The position numbers and the translations under genes were made by a program. From assembly GCA_903924465.1 (NCBI GenBank), contig CAIYBN010000144.1:248001-312000 (forward strand): a stretch of DNA of 64,000 bases, read 5' to 3'. The notes under the pieces were generated by a model. It was not told the origin of the DNA. It was given only the letters and a program-made list of their open reading frames with translations, and did not search any database. The stretch is from an uncultured Myxococcales bacterium (GTDB lineage Bacteria > Myxococcota_A > UBA9042). Positions 51,806 to 61,516 of this stretch are shown here, piece by piece (the stretch's first letter is position 1; every line of letters starts with the position of its first letter).

Positions 51806-52555
51806 GTGCGCCTGCGCCTTTTCGCGTTGTTGATGTCTCTGAGTCTGTTGCCTGCCGCCGCCCTGGCCAAAAAGCCCGTTGCTGAACCGCCAGCGGCACC
51901 GGAACCTTCCGACGCGGCCGAGGACGCATGCCCCAAAGGCACGGGCGAATTTCGCAACAAAGTGGAGCGCTACTGCTTCTGGCCCGCCAACTACGCCAAG
52001 GAAGGCCGCTGGGTCATCTGGCATGAAAACGGCCAGAAGAAGACGGATACCGCGTACAAGAACGGCAAGCGCGAGGGCAAGCGCCTGGCGTGGCACGACA
52101 ACGGCCAAAAGAAGGAAGAAGTGCTGTTCAAGGACGACAAGGAAGAAGGCAAGGCCACGTATTGGAACAAAGCCGGCAAGAAGATTGAGGAAATTGACTG
52201 GAAGAACGGCAAGCGCAACGGCGAAAGCCATGTTTGGCACGACGACGGCATCAAGGTGGAAGACGGCAGCTGGAAGGACAACGACCGCGACGGCAAGAAC
52301 ACGTACTACTTTGACAACGGCCAGAAGAAGGAAGAAATCGACTACGAGAAGGGCAAAACCAACGGCAAACACGTGTGGTTTTGGGAGACCGGCAAGAAGA
52401 AGGTGGAAGCCACGTTCATCCACGGCAAGAAGAACGGCCTGCAGTTGGAGTACACGCGCGACGGCCAATTCTCATCGGCGATTTGCTACCGCGAGGAAAT
52501 TGCCCAGTGGCGGACGACCGATGACAAGGAAGCGGCGTCCAAGAGCTGCCACTGA
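51806..52555 (+). CDS. Exported MORN-type repeat protein (YwqK-like)
   Basis: A 249-residue protein starting at GTG, with GGAGG five bases upstream. A signal peptide (LFALLMSLSLLPAAALAKKP) precedes seven or eight repeats of about 22 residues of the MORN_2/YwqK type, such as WHENGQKKTDTAYKNGKREG and WHDNGQKKEEVLFKDDKEEG. The repeat region is rich in Lys, Asp and Glu. Such repeats bind proteins or lipids; the role is unknown. It stands alone between two minus-strand genes. Confidence 0.85.
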   Translation: MRLRLFALLMSLSLLPAAALAKKPVAEPPAAPEPSDAAEDACPKGTGEFRNKVERYCFWPANYAKEGRWVIWHENGQKKTDTAYKNGKREGKRLAWHDNGQKKEEVLFKDDKEEGKATYWNKAGKKIEEIDWKNGKRNGESHVWHDDGIKVEDGSWKDNDRDGKNTYYFDNGQKKEEIDYEKGKTNGKHVWFWETGKKKVEATFIHGKKNGLQLEYTRDGQFSSAICYREEIAQWRTTDDKEAASKSCH

Positions 52556-52670
52556 ACATGCTGACCTGATTCCAAGACCCAAGTTCATGGATCAGACCTG
52601 TCGCATTTCGGAGTGGCATGCCGCGGATCCGGCGGGTTTGAACGCGGAATTCGGTCAGTTGCCAGCTGGG

Positions 52671-54833
52671 TCACCAAGTCGTCAGTTCCGCGCATGCCAA
52701 GCCAATGCGATCCGTCACGTCGCCGAACCGTCCCTGAATGCCAACGCCAACCATGCCTTCAGGGCAATGCAGGTCGAAGTCGCGGCCTTGCGCGCCACCC
52801 ACCATGCGGGTGGGCGTCAGGGAAAACTGCGCGGACGGCCAGGGAACCGGCGAACACTGCACCTGCACGGCCGTCACAAAGTCGCCCGCTCGCCCGGTCA
52901 GCGACACGACGTACTGGCCGCGCGGACACAGCAGCTGCGCTTCCGCCGCACCTTCCAAGTGCACGCCCAGCCGCTTGCCGGCATCCGGCGGCGTCGTGAC
53001 CGGTTTGGCCGTGCGCAGATCCTGGCACAGCAGCGCGACGCTCTGCACGGCCGACGGTCCCGGCTGCGCCACGAGCCCCTGCAAAACGCTGCCGCGCGGA
53101 CAGTCGTCGTAGCCCGCCAGTCCGCCAGCGCCACCGGCATCGACCACCTTCATCCGATCGTGATCGCCGTGTAGCACGCGGAATAGCCACCACGCGCCGC
53201 CATGCCACATGTGCTCCAGATGCGCCGATTGCTGCGCCTCCAGCGGCTCCGCAGCGGAACGCAGCAGCACGAAATCAACCTCCAGAAGCGCCGGATCCAG
53301 CCAGAAATCGCGCTGCAAGTGCACGGAATCCAGACCTTTGCGGAAATGCAGAATCGCTTGCGGCTGCGTCGCCGGGTTGCCGTCCATCAATCCACCCTGG
53401 CGCGCCGCCACGATGCCCGAGGGCAGGTGGCGCAGCGGACTCTTGTAGGTCGACCGGCTCACGTCCTGCCACATCACGCTCGCGAAGCGCGGACTGTGAG
53501 GCAAATCGGCCAATTGCGCTGGCAGATCAGCGATTTCGGTGCGGGCGAACTCGCGAAACTCTGCGCGGACTTGCCAGCTATACGCCATCGCGATCGCCAG
53601 CAACGGGCAGGCCAGCCACACCCGCCAGCCGGCAAAATCCACCCGCGGCCACAACGTCAGCAGCAGCAGCGTGGGCACCGGCACAAGCTCCGCAACAACC
53701 GGAACGCCGCGAAATTGCGTTGGCAGGAGCAGGTAGAACAACGCCCAGAGCAGCGTCAGCACCTCCAGGCCGTGCGCGGTCAACCACGCCTGCACGTCGA
53801 CCCAGCGCAGGCGACGTCTGTCCAACATTTGCGTGAGCAGCGAACCGTCCGCCAATGCCCGTTTGACCCGCGCCCAGGTCCATTTGCGCCGGCCAAACAT
53901 CCGCCGTTCAAACGACTTGGCATCCAGCAGACCACGGCTGGTCGTCGCGATGTCGTATTCGCCCACCACCCACAGCAGCGCCCAGGTCGCGAGCAACCCG
54001 GCCGCCACAAGATAGTCGACGTGATCGGTGAAGAACAACAAAGTCCAGTCGTACAGACGTGCCACGAGTTCGCGCGCCGGCAAGTGCACGGGCGTGGACG
54101 ACAGCTCGGGCGTCTGGACGTGCCGCACCGCAAACGTTTGCGCGGCGACGAGCTGCCGCCAGCCCAGTTGGATCAGCAGCGGCACTGTCGGCAGCAGAAC
54201 CCACAGCCGCGACAGGCTCCAGACATCCTGACGGTACCAGACGAACAGGAACACCACGCTGACCAGCCCCAGGCCAAACATCAGGAAGTGGCCAAAGAAC
54301 AACAGGACCAGCGTCAGCGCCAAAACGACGCCGCGTTTCGCTCCGCCTTCGGTCGCCATCGTTCGCGCCAGCGCGAGGGTCCAGAACAGCAACGGAAGCG
54401 CCACGAGATCGTTCAGCAGGCCAGCATTGACCAGCGCATTCCAGGTCAGCGGCGCGGCGAACAGCGCCAGCCAGGGCGATCTGCCCGCCGCTTGCGCCAG
54501 CGACATCAGGGACAACGGCAGGCCGATGACGTAGGCCGACAACAGCAGCCGCGCCACCACCCACGCGTCCAGGAACGGCAGGAGCCGCGCAAACCACAGG
54601 GGCAACGTCCCCGGATCGAGCGCGTGCGGCAGGATGAACCAGCTGCGGTAGCCGGTTTGGACGTCATTGTACCGCGCGGTGATGTCCAGCAACTGCACGT
54701 GCAAGCCGAGATCGGCCATCGGCAGCCAGGGCACCGTCCAGAGCACCAGCAGGTTGGCGCAGATCACCAGCCCGAGCAACCAGCGCAAGGGAGGCGGCAC
54801 GGCAGTGGGCGGCACTTGTGTCGGATGCTGCAT
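52671..54833 (-). CDS. Polytopic membrane protein with three C-terminal CPxG...GRxGD repeats
   Basis: A 720-residue protein. Residues 15-430 contain about 11-13 membrane helices (RWLLGLVICANLLVLW, VVLALTLVLLFFGHFLMFGL, VLTLLWALFYLLLPTQF), in the manner of GT-C glycosyltransferases or related polymerases, with an Asp-containing loop after helix 1 (PWLPMADLGLHVQLLD). The C-terminal 250 residues are exported. Its end carries three related units: CPRGSVLQGLVAQPGPSAVQ, CPRGQYVVSLTGRAGDFVTA, and CPEGMVGVGIQGRFGDVTDR, each closed by a Leu/Val-x-Cys. Those units are also found alone in secreted bacterial and animal proteins. Function is not known; glycan transfer is one option. Confidence 0.7.
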   Translation of the reverse strand: MQHPTQVPPTAVPPPLRWLLGLVICANLLVLWTVPWLPMADLGLHVQLLDITARYNDVQTGYRSWFILPHALDPGTLPLWFARLLPFLDAWVVARLLLSAYVIGLPLSLMSLAQAAGRSPWLALFAAPLTWNALVNAGLLNDLVALPLLFWTLALARTMATEGGAKRGVVLALTLVLLFFGHFLMFGLGLVSVVFLFVWYRQDVWSLSRLWVLLPTVPLLIQLGWRQLVAAQTFAVRHVQTPELSSTPVHLPARELVARLYDWTLLFFTDHVDYLVAAGLLATWALLWVVGEYDIATTSRGLLDAKSFERRMFGRRKWTWARVKRALADGSLLTQMLDRRRLRWVDVQAWLTAHGLEVLTLLWALFYLLLPTQFRGVPVVAELVPVPTLLLLTLWPRVDFAGWRVWLACPLLAIAMAYSWQVRAEFREFARTEIADLPAQLADLPHSPRFASVMWQDVSRSTYKSPLRHLPSGIVAARQGGLMDGNPATQPQAILHFRKGLDSVHLQRDFWLDPALLEVDFVLLRSAAEPLEAQQSAHLEHMWHGGAWWLFRVLHGDHDRMKVVDAGGAGGLAGYDDCPRGSVLQGLVAQPGPSAVQSVALLCQDLRTAKPVTTPPDAGKRLGVHLEGAAEAQLLCPRGQYVVSLTGRAGDFVTAVQVQCSPVPWPSAQFSLTPTRMVGGAQGRDFDLHCPEGMVGVGIQGRFGDVTDRIGLACAELTTW

Positions 54834-54914
54834 AATGGGTCGTCGACCAAAACGGCCGCAGCGAGGATAGCGGTGGACGCGTTTTGCCGCAAATTGTCGG
54901 CGCTATTGCGCGTT

Positions 54915-57665
54915 TCAGGGACAAACGTTGGCGATGCCTGGCGTGCCACGTTCGCGCACGACGCACTTCAACACGCCAGCAGGGTTCAGGCTGACGTTGC
55001 CTTTGCCATCGTCGACGACTTTGAGGCATTTTTCCACGGGCAAATTGCACTGGATCGCCGGGTCACAGGTGGCCGCAACGGTGATGTCAAAGCCATCGAC
55101 GTCCACATCCACGCCAGGACCGTAGCTGCAGGAAGGTTGCGCGCCAAGCCAGCACGTCTTGTCGTCATTGCCGACGGGCGTCCAGCACTTGAGCGTCAGC
55201 AGCGCGGAAGCGCCGGTGCTCCAGGGCAGGGTCGAAAGCGGCGTGCTGTCGACAAGGACATTCTTGCTATCCCGGAGCGCCAACGTCGCGACGCCCGAGT
55301 TGGGCAAGCTCAGCGAACCGCCCTCGGGATGGTCGCCCCAGCCATAGATGGCCGGCACATTGTCGTTCTTGCTGACGTCGGTACTTCCAGCCACCAGCGC
55401 AAAACTCCGCGGCGGCAACAGCACTGTTCCCTGGATGGTGTGCTGGAACACGGCGCACTGAATGGTCCAGCCGCCCAGGTCGATGGCCTGTAGCGTTGGG
55501 TTGTAGATTTCAAACCACTCGCCGACGCTGTCCGCGACCGCATCCGGATTGGCCATGACTTCCGTGATCAGGACCGTGCCGGTCGGCTGGATGGCCATGT
55601 CGAATTGGCAATCGTGCGAGCAGCCATCGTCATCCTTCAGGTTGCCGTCGTCGCATTGCTCAGCCGCGTTGTCGACCGCGCCGTTGCCACACGTCGGCGA
55701 GTCACAGGCATCGCCCTTGCCATTGCCGTTCGCATCGGCCTGCGACGGATTGGCCACCGTCGGGCAGTTGTCGCACGCGTCGCCCACGCCGTCGCCGTCC
55801 TGGTCCAACTGGCCGGGGTTGTAAGCGGTCGGGCAGTTGTCGTTCTGCGTCACGATGCCATCGCCGTCGCCGTCCTTGTCGGGCGCGTTGCACGCCGGAT
55901 TCGCCGCGCCGGGTGAACCGAAGTTCTGGGCGTTGCCCGGCAGTGGGTCGGAGCCATAGCACCAATGCGCCGGATCGCTGCTCACCTGACCCTGATACTG
56001 CGGGTCCAGCTGCCACGCGTGCGCCAGCCAGGCGTCGGATTGGGTCGGGTCGAAACTCACGTGGTCGGCCACGGTTTGGCCCGGCGTATCGAGCAGCGTG
56101 ACGCGGCCTTTCGCTGTGACGCTCAAGCCGACCGGTGGCGTGGCCGGCAAATTCCACGTCGCCAGGCCGATCACATCGCCATTCACGGAAACGTCCAGAT
56201 TGGCGACGATCGCCGCGAATCCACCCGGCGCGACGCTCAGGTCGCCATTGCCCGCCAGCCCAACCGTGACCGTCGACGGTGCAGCCAAATCAAACGACTC
56301 GAATTGCAGCTGCCAGCCAGTCAAGCTCACCGCGGTGCCGCCCGGGTTGTAAACCTCCAGCCACTGCGTGTCGGGCTGCGAAGTCGCGCCGGTGTGCACA
56401 AAGATCTCGGTGATCACCAAAGCGCCGGGCGCAAACGCCTTCAGCTGGCAGTTCTCACAGCCGTCGTTGAGCCACGTGTTGCCATCGTCGCACACTTCGC
56501 CCAAGTCCAATTCGCCGTCGCCGCAGATCGCCGGATCGCACGCATCGCCTTTGCCGTCGCCATCGGCATCCGCCTGGTCCGGATTGGCGTTGTTCGGGCA
56601 GTTGTCGCACGCATCGCCAACGCCATCGCCGTCCGTGTCCTTTTGGTCCGGGTTCGCCACGTTCACGCAGTTGTCGGTCTTGTCCGGAATACCGTCCTTG
56701 TCCGCATCCGGCAGCACCGGACACGGCGGATTGGCCTTGCCCGGCGAGCCCATGTCGCCATCCGCCATCTTGTCTATCGCCCAGCACCAATGCGTCTGCA
56801 CGTCGTTGGCATCCGCCGTCGTATCCGTCACGTCCAGCGACAGCGCCTTGCCCTTGGTCACCCAGGTCGAAATCCACGTCACTTTGTCGATCTCCACCGT
56901 ACCGGCTTTGACGATCACGGAATCACCAAAATTGTTCAGCGACATCTCAGACTTGTAGGCATACGCCATCGCCACGCCGCCGTTCTTGGTCGAGTCCGGC
57001 TGACGGCCCAGCGCCGCGCGCGCACCTGCCGCGAGAATCACCGGCTTGCACGGATTGATGATGTGCGTGTCGCTCTTGTTGTCCGTCAGCGTCAGTCCGT
57101 CCAGCGTAATCGCGTGATCGCTGACGTTGGCCAGCTCGAACCATTCGCCATCCACCTCCGGCACGCCGATCGGCGCGATCATCAGTTCAGAAATCACCAA
57201 CTCACCCGGCTGGACGTTCTGCGGCGCGGGCGGCTTCGCGGGCGGGATGCAGATGATCTGGCAAGAACCATCCAGCGCCTGTTCGTAGCCGTTGTCGCAT
57301 TGGCACAGGTAGGTGTTGCCGGAATTGAGGCACACGCCCTTGTGCGCTTCCACGCACGGCAGGCTCGTGCACGCGCCGGTGATATCGACGGTCGCGTCCT
57401 TGCTCGTGTCTGTGGCATCGGCCACATCGGTCTTGACGATGTCCGGGCCCGTGTCGCTGTCGGTGGTCGCGTCGACCTTGCTGTCGCCGCCAGCCGCATC
57501 CACGTCATCCGCGCTGGTATCCTTGCCACCGGTGTCCTTGGACTTGCTCGTGTCAAACGTCTGGATGGTAACGTCGAGGCCGTCGCCCTGGTTCGCGGCG
57601 CTGCCACACGCCGCCAGGATGCCGAGCCAAGCCAAACCAAAGACCGGTGCGATACGATGCGACAT
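54915..57665 (-). CDS. Lipoprotein with lamin-tail, TSP3-type and Myxo cysteine repeats
   Basis: From the ATG at 57665 (GGAGG upstream) a 916-residue lipoprotein (signal [13 protein letters not shown]) carries an Asp/Thr-rich linker and an EGF-like unit ([20 protein letters not shown]). Three lamin-tail domains follow, with phrases [40 protein letters not shown] and [20 protein letters not shown]. Between them are two thrombospondin type 3-like calcium arrays ([28 protein letters not shown]) at about 56535-56712 and 55700-55875. Two Myxo-type repeats also occur ([36 protein letters not shown]). The DxDxDG motifs should bind calcium. It probably acts on the cell surface in adhesion or matrix binding, divergent from gshB. 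Confidence 0.9.
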   Translation of the reverse strand: MSHRIAPVFGLAWLGILAACGSAANQGDGLDVTIQTFDTSKSKDTGGKDTSADDVDAAGGDSKVDATTDSDTGPDIVKTDVADATDTSKDATVDITGACTSLPCVEAHKGVCLNSGNTYLCQCDNGYEQALDGSCQIICIPPAKPPAPQNVQPGELVISELMIAPIGVPEVDGEWFELANVSDHAITLDGLTLTDNKSDTHIINPCKPVILAAGARAALGRQPDSTKNGGVAMAYAYKSEMSLNNFGDSVIVKAGTVEIDKVTWISTWVTKGKALSLDVTDTTADANDVQTHWCWAIDKMADGDMGSPGKANPPCPVLPDADKDGIPDKTDNCVNVANPDQKDTDGDGVGDACDNCPNNANPDQADADGDGKGDACDPAICGDGELDLGEVCDDGNTWLNDGCENCQLKAFAPGALVITEIFVHTGATSQPDTQWLEVYNPGGTAVSLTGWQLQFESFDLAAPSTVTVGLAGNGDLSVAPGGFAAIVANLDVSVNGDVIGLATWNLPATPPVGLSVTAKGRVTLLDTPGQTVADHVSFDPTQSDAWLAHAWQLDPQYQGQVSSDPAHWCYGSDPLPGNAQNFGSPGAANPACNAPDKDGDGDGIVTQNDNCPTAYNPGQLDQDGDGVGDACDNCPTVANPSQADANGNGKGDACDSPTCGNGAVDNAAEQCDDGNLKDDDGCSHDCQFDMAIQPTGTVLITEVMANPDAVADSVGEWFEIYNPTLQAIDLGGWTIQCAVFQHTIQGTVLLPPRSFALVAGSTDVSKNDNVPAIYGWGDHPEGGSLSLPNSGVATLALRDSKNVLVDSTPLSTLPWSTGASALLTLKCWTPVGNDDKTCWLGAQPSCSYGPGVDVDVDGFDITVAATCDPAIQCNLPVEKCLKVVDDGKGNVSLNPAGVLKCVVRERGTPGIANVCP

Positions 57666-57816
57666 GAACAACGGAAACCTCCAGTGACGGAGTGTAGCGA
57701 TCGCTTCAGCTTTAGGCCAATCTCCGCGCAAGAGACGTGACGCGGCGAGGCAATCCGATCTAGGCTCGATGCCGCCGGCGCCAAACCGGCACTTTCGCCG
57801 CTGCAAGGATTTGCCC

Positions 57817-58746
57817 ATGCGCCACCTGTTTGTCATTGATCCGATTGAGCGTTTTGACATTTCCAAGGATTCCTCGTTTGCCCTGATGGCGGCTGCCCAA
57901 TTGCGCGGCCACGCCATCTGGAGCTGCGACACCGACGGGCTTTTTGCCCAATCCGGTCAAGGCTTTGCCACGTGCCGCGCGACCCAGGTGCAGGGAATCC
58001 AGGGCCGGCACTTTGAGTTGGGCCCCGCGGAAGTGAAGAACCTCGGAGAATTCCAAGTGGTTTGGATGCGCAAGGATCCGCCGTTTGATATGCAGTACAT
58101 CGCGACGACGTACGTGCTGGATCTCGCGCCGCAAGCCACGCGTGTGTGCAGTCGCGCGGACGCGCTGCGATCGTGGAATGAGAAGACGAGCATTCTGCAT
58201 TTTCCGGAATGGGCCCCGCGCTCACTGCTGACCCGCGACATGGCGACGATCCGCCGTTTTCAGGCCGAGGTCGGCGGCGCCGTGGTGGTCAAGCCGCTGG
58301 GCTACTCGGGCGGCAACGGCATCGTCGCGCTGCATCCGGGCGATCTGAATACCCGCTCGCTCATCGAGATTTCCACCCGACATGGCAAAGAATTCGTGCT
58401 GGTACAGGAGTACCTGCCGGCCGTGGTGCGCGGCGACAAACGCGTGATCCTCGTCAACGGCGTGGCGCGGGCGGGGCTCCTGCGCATTCCACCGGCCGAC
58501 GATTTGCGCGGCAACATGCACATTGGCGCGACGGTGGAGTTGTCGGCGCTCACCCCGCGTGAACAGGCGATTTGTGATGGCTTGGGGCCGTTCCTGGCCG
58601 CCGCCGGACATGTCTTTGTCGGCATCGATCTCATCGGCGAGAAATTGACTGAAATCAACGTGACAAGCCCGACTGGCATTCAGGAAATTCGCGATCTGGG
58701 CGGGCCAGATTTGGCGGAAGAATTGCTGGATGCCGTGGCGATCTGA
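57817..58746 (+). CDS. gshB: Glutathione synthase
   Basis: GshB adds glycine to gamma-glutamylcysteine using ATP. The 309-residue protein has the N-terminal [32 protein letters not shown], the ATP-grasp [33 protein letters not shown], and the C-terminal signature [13 protein letters not shown]. The ATG at 57817 follows AAGGA at a good distance. The partner gshA is not in the window. It is divergent from the lamin-tail lipoprotein, with about 150 shared upstream bases. Confidence 0.94.
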   Translation: MRHLFVIDPIERFDISKDSSFALMAAAQLRGHAIWSCDTDGLFAQSGQGFATCRATQVQGIQGRHFELGPAEVKNLGEFQVVWMRKDPPFDMQYIATTYVLDLAPQATRVCSRADALRSWNEKTSILHFPEWAPRSLLTRDMATIRRFQAEVGGAVVVKPLGYSGGNGIVALHPGDLNTRSLIEISTRHGKEFVLVQEYLPAVVRGDKRVILVNGVARAGLLRIPPADDLRGNMHIGATVELSALTPREQAICDGLGPFLAAAGHVFVGIDLIGEKLTEINVTSPTGIQEIRDLGGPDLAEELLDAVAI

Positions 58747-58920
58747 GCGCTCGGGCCCGGCTCTGCAGCCGTGGTGAATCGTGTTTGCAAAACAGTGTAA
58801 AGCGTCGTGCGGCACCGCATATTGCGCGGTCGAGGCCTTGACCGCGCCCCGGGCAATCGTCAGTCTGACGACATCCGCGGCGATCTGCTGCAAGTTTCCC
58901 CCTCGAACCTACCCGTGACC

Positions 58921-59538
58921 ATGTTCCCATGCCGTCGACATATCGGCCTTCTTGCCGCCAGTTGCCTGTGGCTGTTCAGCGGCGCAGTGGCGTGGGCCGA
59001 TGAACCGGTTGTGCTGCCCGCGGCGACGACGGCGAGCGCACCGCAAAGTGCTTGGCGACTGGACGCGGGTCTGCAGACCGGACTGCCCGCGGCGCTGGGA
59101 ACCGGCCTTTCGAGCGGCGTGTCGGCGGGCATCTTGCACGCGGGAACCTGGACTTGGGGTGCCCGCGCGTCGTACGCGCAAGCGACCGAGTACACGACGA
59201 CGTGGGCCGTAACCCACCACGAGATTCGCCTGCGCGCCGTCGGCGCCCTACAAGGACAACTCGGCCGCGGTTTTGTCGGATTGCGACTCGGCGCAGGCGC
59301 GACCGCATTGTATGAGGTGCGTGCGCGCGCTCAAGCCGCGCGACTTGGTGCCGCGGCTGGCGATCTGAACACGTCTGCCTGGGCCATGTTGCCCGGTGCT
59401 GAGCTGGAGGGCTTCCTCGCGTTGCCCATCGTCGGCCCGTTCGGCCTGGGCCTGAGCGCCGGCCCGTCACTCCACATCGTCAACGGAGCCGTCACGCCCG
59501 GCTGGCTGGTCCAACTGACCGCTGTGTGGTGGCCATGA
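58921..59538 (+). CDS. Probable outer-membrane beta-barrel protein
   Basis: A 205-residue protein with a signal peptide (LLAASCLWLFSGAVAWADEP) and then strands typical of a small barrel (WTWGARASYAQATEYTTTW, GRGFVGLRLGAGATALYEV, FGLGLSAGPSLHIVNGA), ending in the aromatic TAVWWP. It begins an envelope operon whose genes overlap: its stop overlaps the next start (ATGA). Alternative start GTG at 58915. Confidence 0.7.
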   Translation: MFPCRRHIGLLAASCLWLFSGAVAWADEPVVLPAATTASAPQSAWRLDAGLQTGLPAALGTGLSSGVSAGILHAGTWTWGARASYAQATEYTTTWAVTHHEIRLRAVGALQGQLGRGFVGLRLGAGATALYEVRARAQAARLGAAAGDLNTSAWAMLPGAELEGFLALPIVGPFGLGLSAGPSLHIVNGAVTPGWLVQLTAVWWP

Positions 59539-60746
59539 AGTACCTTCTGCCATGGTTGATGTTGTGGACGGTCGGCTGCCAGGACAAGCTGCTGGGCCTG
59601 ACGGACAATGCCACGCCGCTCACGCAGATTCACGTCCAAGTGACCGGCGACTTGCAGCAGCTGCGGCCAGCGGCAACGCTGGCGGAGACGCCGCACCTGC
59701 GTGTCGCGCTCGTCTGGGGGGCGATCTACCTGCCCGACCCCTTCTGCGCGATTTACCAAGTGCTGCCGATCGATCCGTCCGCGACGGCGGTGGCGCAAGC
59801 CGGCTGCCGGGATATCCTGGGCTTTGTGCCGCAACAAGTCGGCGAGAGCGTCGCGGTGGCGGCGGACGGCTCAGCGACGATCGACCTCATCAATCTGCCC
59901 AACGCCGCCGTGCTGGTCGGCGAAGTGACCAGCCGCGTCGGCTACGCCAGCCTCTTGGTGTTTGACGATCGCAATAACAACGGCACGCTGGAACTGCACC
60001 GCGTCGCGCAAATCCGCAACAACGGCCCCGGCGGCGGCCCGGGTGGCGGCCCAACCGGCTTGCCCGATACCGCGACGCCCGTCGTCAAGGGCGACTTTGT
60101 CTACGGCGCCAGCTTCCTCACGATGACCGCGCCCGACCAGCGCATCGCGTATCTGGAAGGCGCGTTTGACGCCAACAACGCGCTCTATGGGCTGTTCTAT
60201 CCGCGCAGCGGCTGCACCGGTCCCACCACCGGCTTCTCGATCCTGTCGGCTGGCGGGTTCTCAGCGCTCGACGGACTCAAGGCCTTGGCCGGCTTAGGGT
60301 CCGCCACCGAGGACCCCGCCACGTGCAGCGTCAAGACGCTGGACACGGTCATCCCTATCGCGCTGCAAGTGACCGAAACCGTGCGTGATGCCGCCTGTGT
60401 CGGCGGCGGCGGCACCGGCGTCATCCGCTACGCCGCTCCCGCCATGCAAGTCCCAACCGGTGTGACGCCGCCGGAGTTGCTGCAGCAACCCTGGGCCTGC
60501 ATGCCAGTCAATTACAGCCCCTGCCTTCTTGGCCTGACAATTCCCGGTTTGGACTGTAGCAAGTTCGACGCCAAGGCCAGACCTTCGCTGGCAGTAGCGT
60601 CGCCCCCCGGTGACTGCAAGAGCACCACGCACTACGTTCTCAAAGGCTGCGCCAGCGACGCCAATTGCGCGACGCCGGAATGGGACTACACGACGCCCGC
60701 CAAACTGCCCGCCTGGTGGCCCTGCGACATCGGGGCGGCGCCATGA
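59535..60746 (+). CDS. Hypothetical lipoprotein of the receptor operon
   Basis: A 403-residue lipoprotein (signal WLMLWTVGCQDK). Strand-rich N-terminal part (LTQIHVQVTGDLQQLRP) and a region with DRNNNGTLELHRVA, which resembles a single calcium-type loop. A Gly-Pro linker GPGGGPGGGPTGL is near residue 165. Several spaced cysteines occur at the C terminus. It overlaps both neighbours by four bases and probably works at the outer membrane with the TonB-type receptor two genes later. No family recognised. Confidence 0.7.
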   Translation: MKYLLPWLMLWTVGCQDKLLGLTDNATPLTQIHVQVTGDLQQLRPAATLAETPHLRVALVWGAIYLPDPFCAIYQVLPIDPSATAVAQAGCRDILGFVPQQVGESVAVAADGSATIDLINLPNAAVLVGEVTSRVGYASLLVFDDRNNNGTLELHRVAQIRNNGPGGGPGGGPTGLPDTATPVVKGDFVYGASFLTMTAPDQRIAYLEGAFDANNALYGLFYPRSGCTGPTTGFSILSAGGFSALDGLKALAGLGSATEDPATCSVKTLDTVIPIALQVTETVRDAACVGGGGTGVIRYAAPAMQVPTGVTPPELLQQPWACMPVNYSPCLLGLTIPGLDCSKFDAKARPSLAVASPPGDCKSTTHYVLKGCASDANCATPEWDYTTPAKLPAWWPCDIGAAP

Positions 60747-61516
60747 AACTTCGGCTGCTGATCCTGCTGACGATTGCGCTGCCGCGACTGGCTTTGGCTG
60801 CGCCGTTGCCGACCGAAGTCACGCCGACGGATGTGGTCGTTGACCCGCCGGTGACACCGACGGAAACGGACGAACTGCTGCCGTTCAAGCTGTCGCTGCC
60901 GACCGAAGAAGACGCTGCGGCTTGGCAGCAGCCGGGATTTCGCCTGCAGATGGGCACCGGCTTTGGCATCCTGAGCGGCATTGACGGCACGCCGGGCAGC
61001 AAGAATGTCCCGATCCTCGTGCGCATCGGTGCGCGGTTGGACCACGATTGGTCGCTCTTCGGCTCGTTCCAATTTGCCGTAGCCGGCTGGCGCAAGAACG
61101 GCGATCTCTCGGGCCTGCGCTTTGCCGGCACCATCGACCCGACTTGGCACATCACCGACCATCTGGACGTCGCTGCCGGCTTTGGCTTCGGCGGTCTCGT
61201 GGAAGGTGCGACCGGGCGCAGCGATCCCAACGCGGAACAGCGCGCGTCGCTGGTCGCCTCCTACACGTTTCCCAGCGCGCGCACCCCGATGGTCGCGTGC
61301 TCAGGCGTCGGCGTGGCCGGGCTCTTGCGCGCCACGTACATGTGGGTGCTCGGTCCGCTCTCCGCCACCGGATTCGCCGCGCAGGCCGACGGCCAGTGGA
61401 CCGCGTGCGTGGAGAACGTCGGCCGGGTCGAGCCCGACACCGCGCAATCCATCGTCCGCCGCCAATGGTGGTCCAACGCGGGCGGTAGCCTCACGTGGTT
61501 GATCTCATGGCGCTAA
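60743..61516 (+). CDS. Exported protein, probably outer-membrane barrel
   Basis: A 257-residue protein with a signal peptide (LLILLTIALPRLALAAP), then barrel-like strands (GFRLQMGTGFGILSGIDG, DHDWSLFGSFQFAVAGW, DHLDVAAGFGFGGLVEGA) and a last strand SNAGGSLTWLISWR, with a short basic tail. Its start overlaps the lipoprotein stop, and its end overlaps the TonB/receptor gene by ten bases. A role in the same envelope complex is likely. Confidence 0.7.
   Translation: MKLRLLILLTIALPRLALAAPLPTEVTPTDVVVDPPVTPTETDELLPFKLSLPTEEDAAAWQQPGFRLQMGTGFGILSGIDGTPGSKNVPILVRIGARLDHDWSLFGSFQFAVAGWRKNGDLSGLRFAGTIDPTWHITDHLDVAAGFGFGGLVEGATGRSDPNAEQRASLVASYTFPSARTPMVACSGVGVAGLLRATYMWVLGPLSATGFAAQADGQWTACVENVGRVEPDTAQSIVRRQWWSNAGGSLTWLISWR

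Noticed and set aside
53202-55493. Plus-strand open frame of 763 codons opposite the membrane protein gene
   Set aside because: Its product is made mainly of Arg, Gln and His, has no domain, and lies antisense to a gene with clear membrane helices; it is an artefact of high GC.
58747-58800. Terminator-like inverted repeat behind gshB
   Set aside because: Only short imperfect pairs such as GGCT-CTGC-AGCC and no T-run; not enough to call a terminator.
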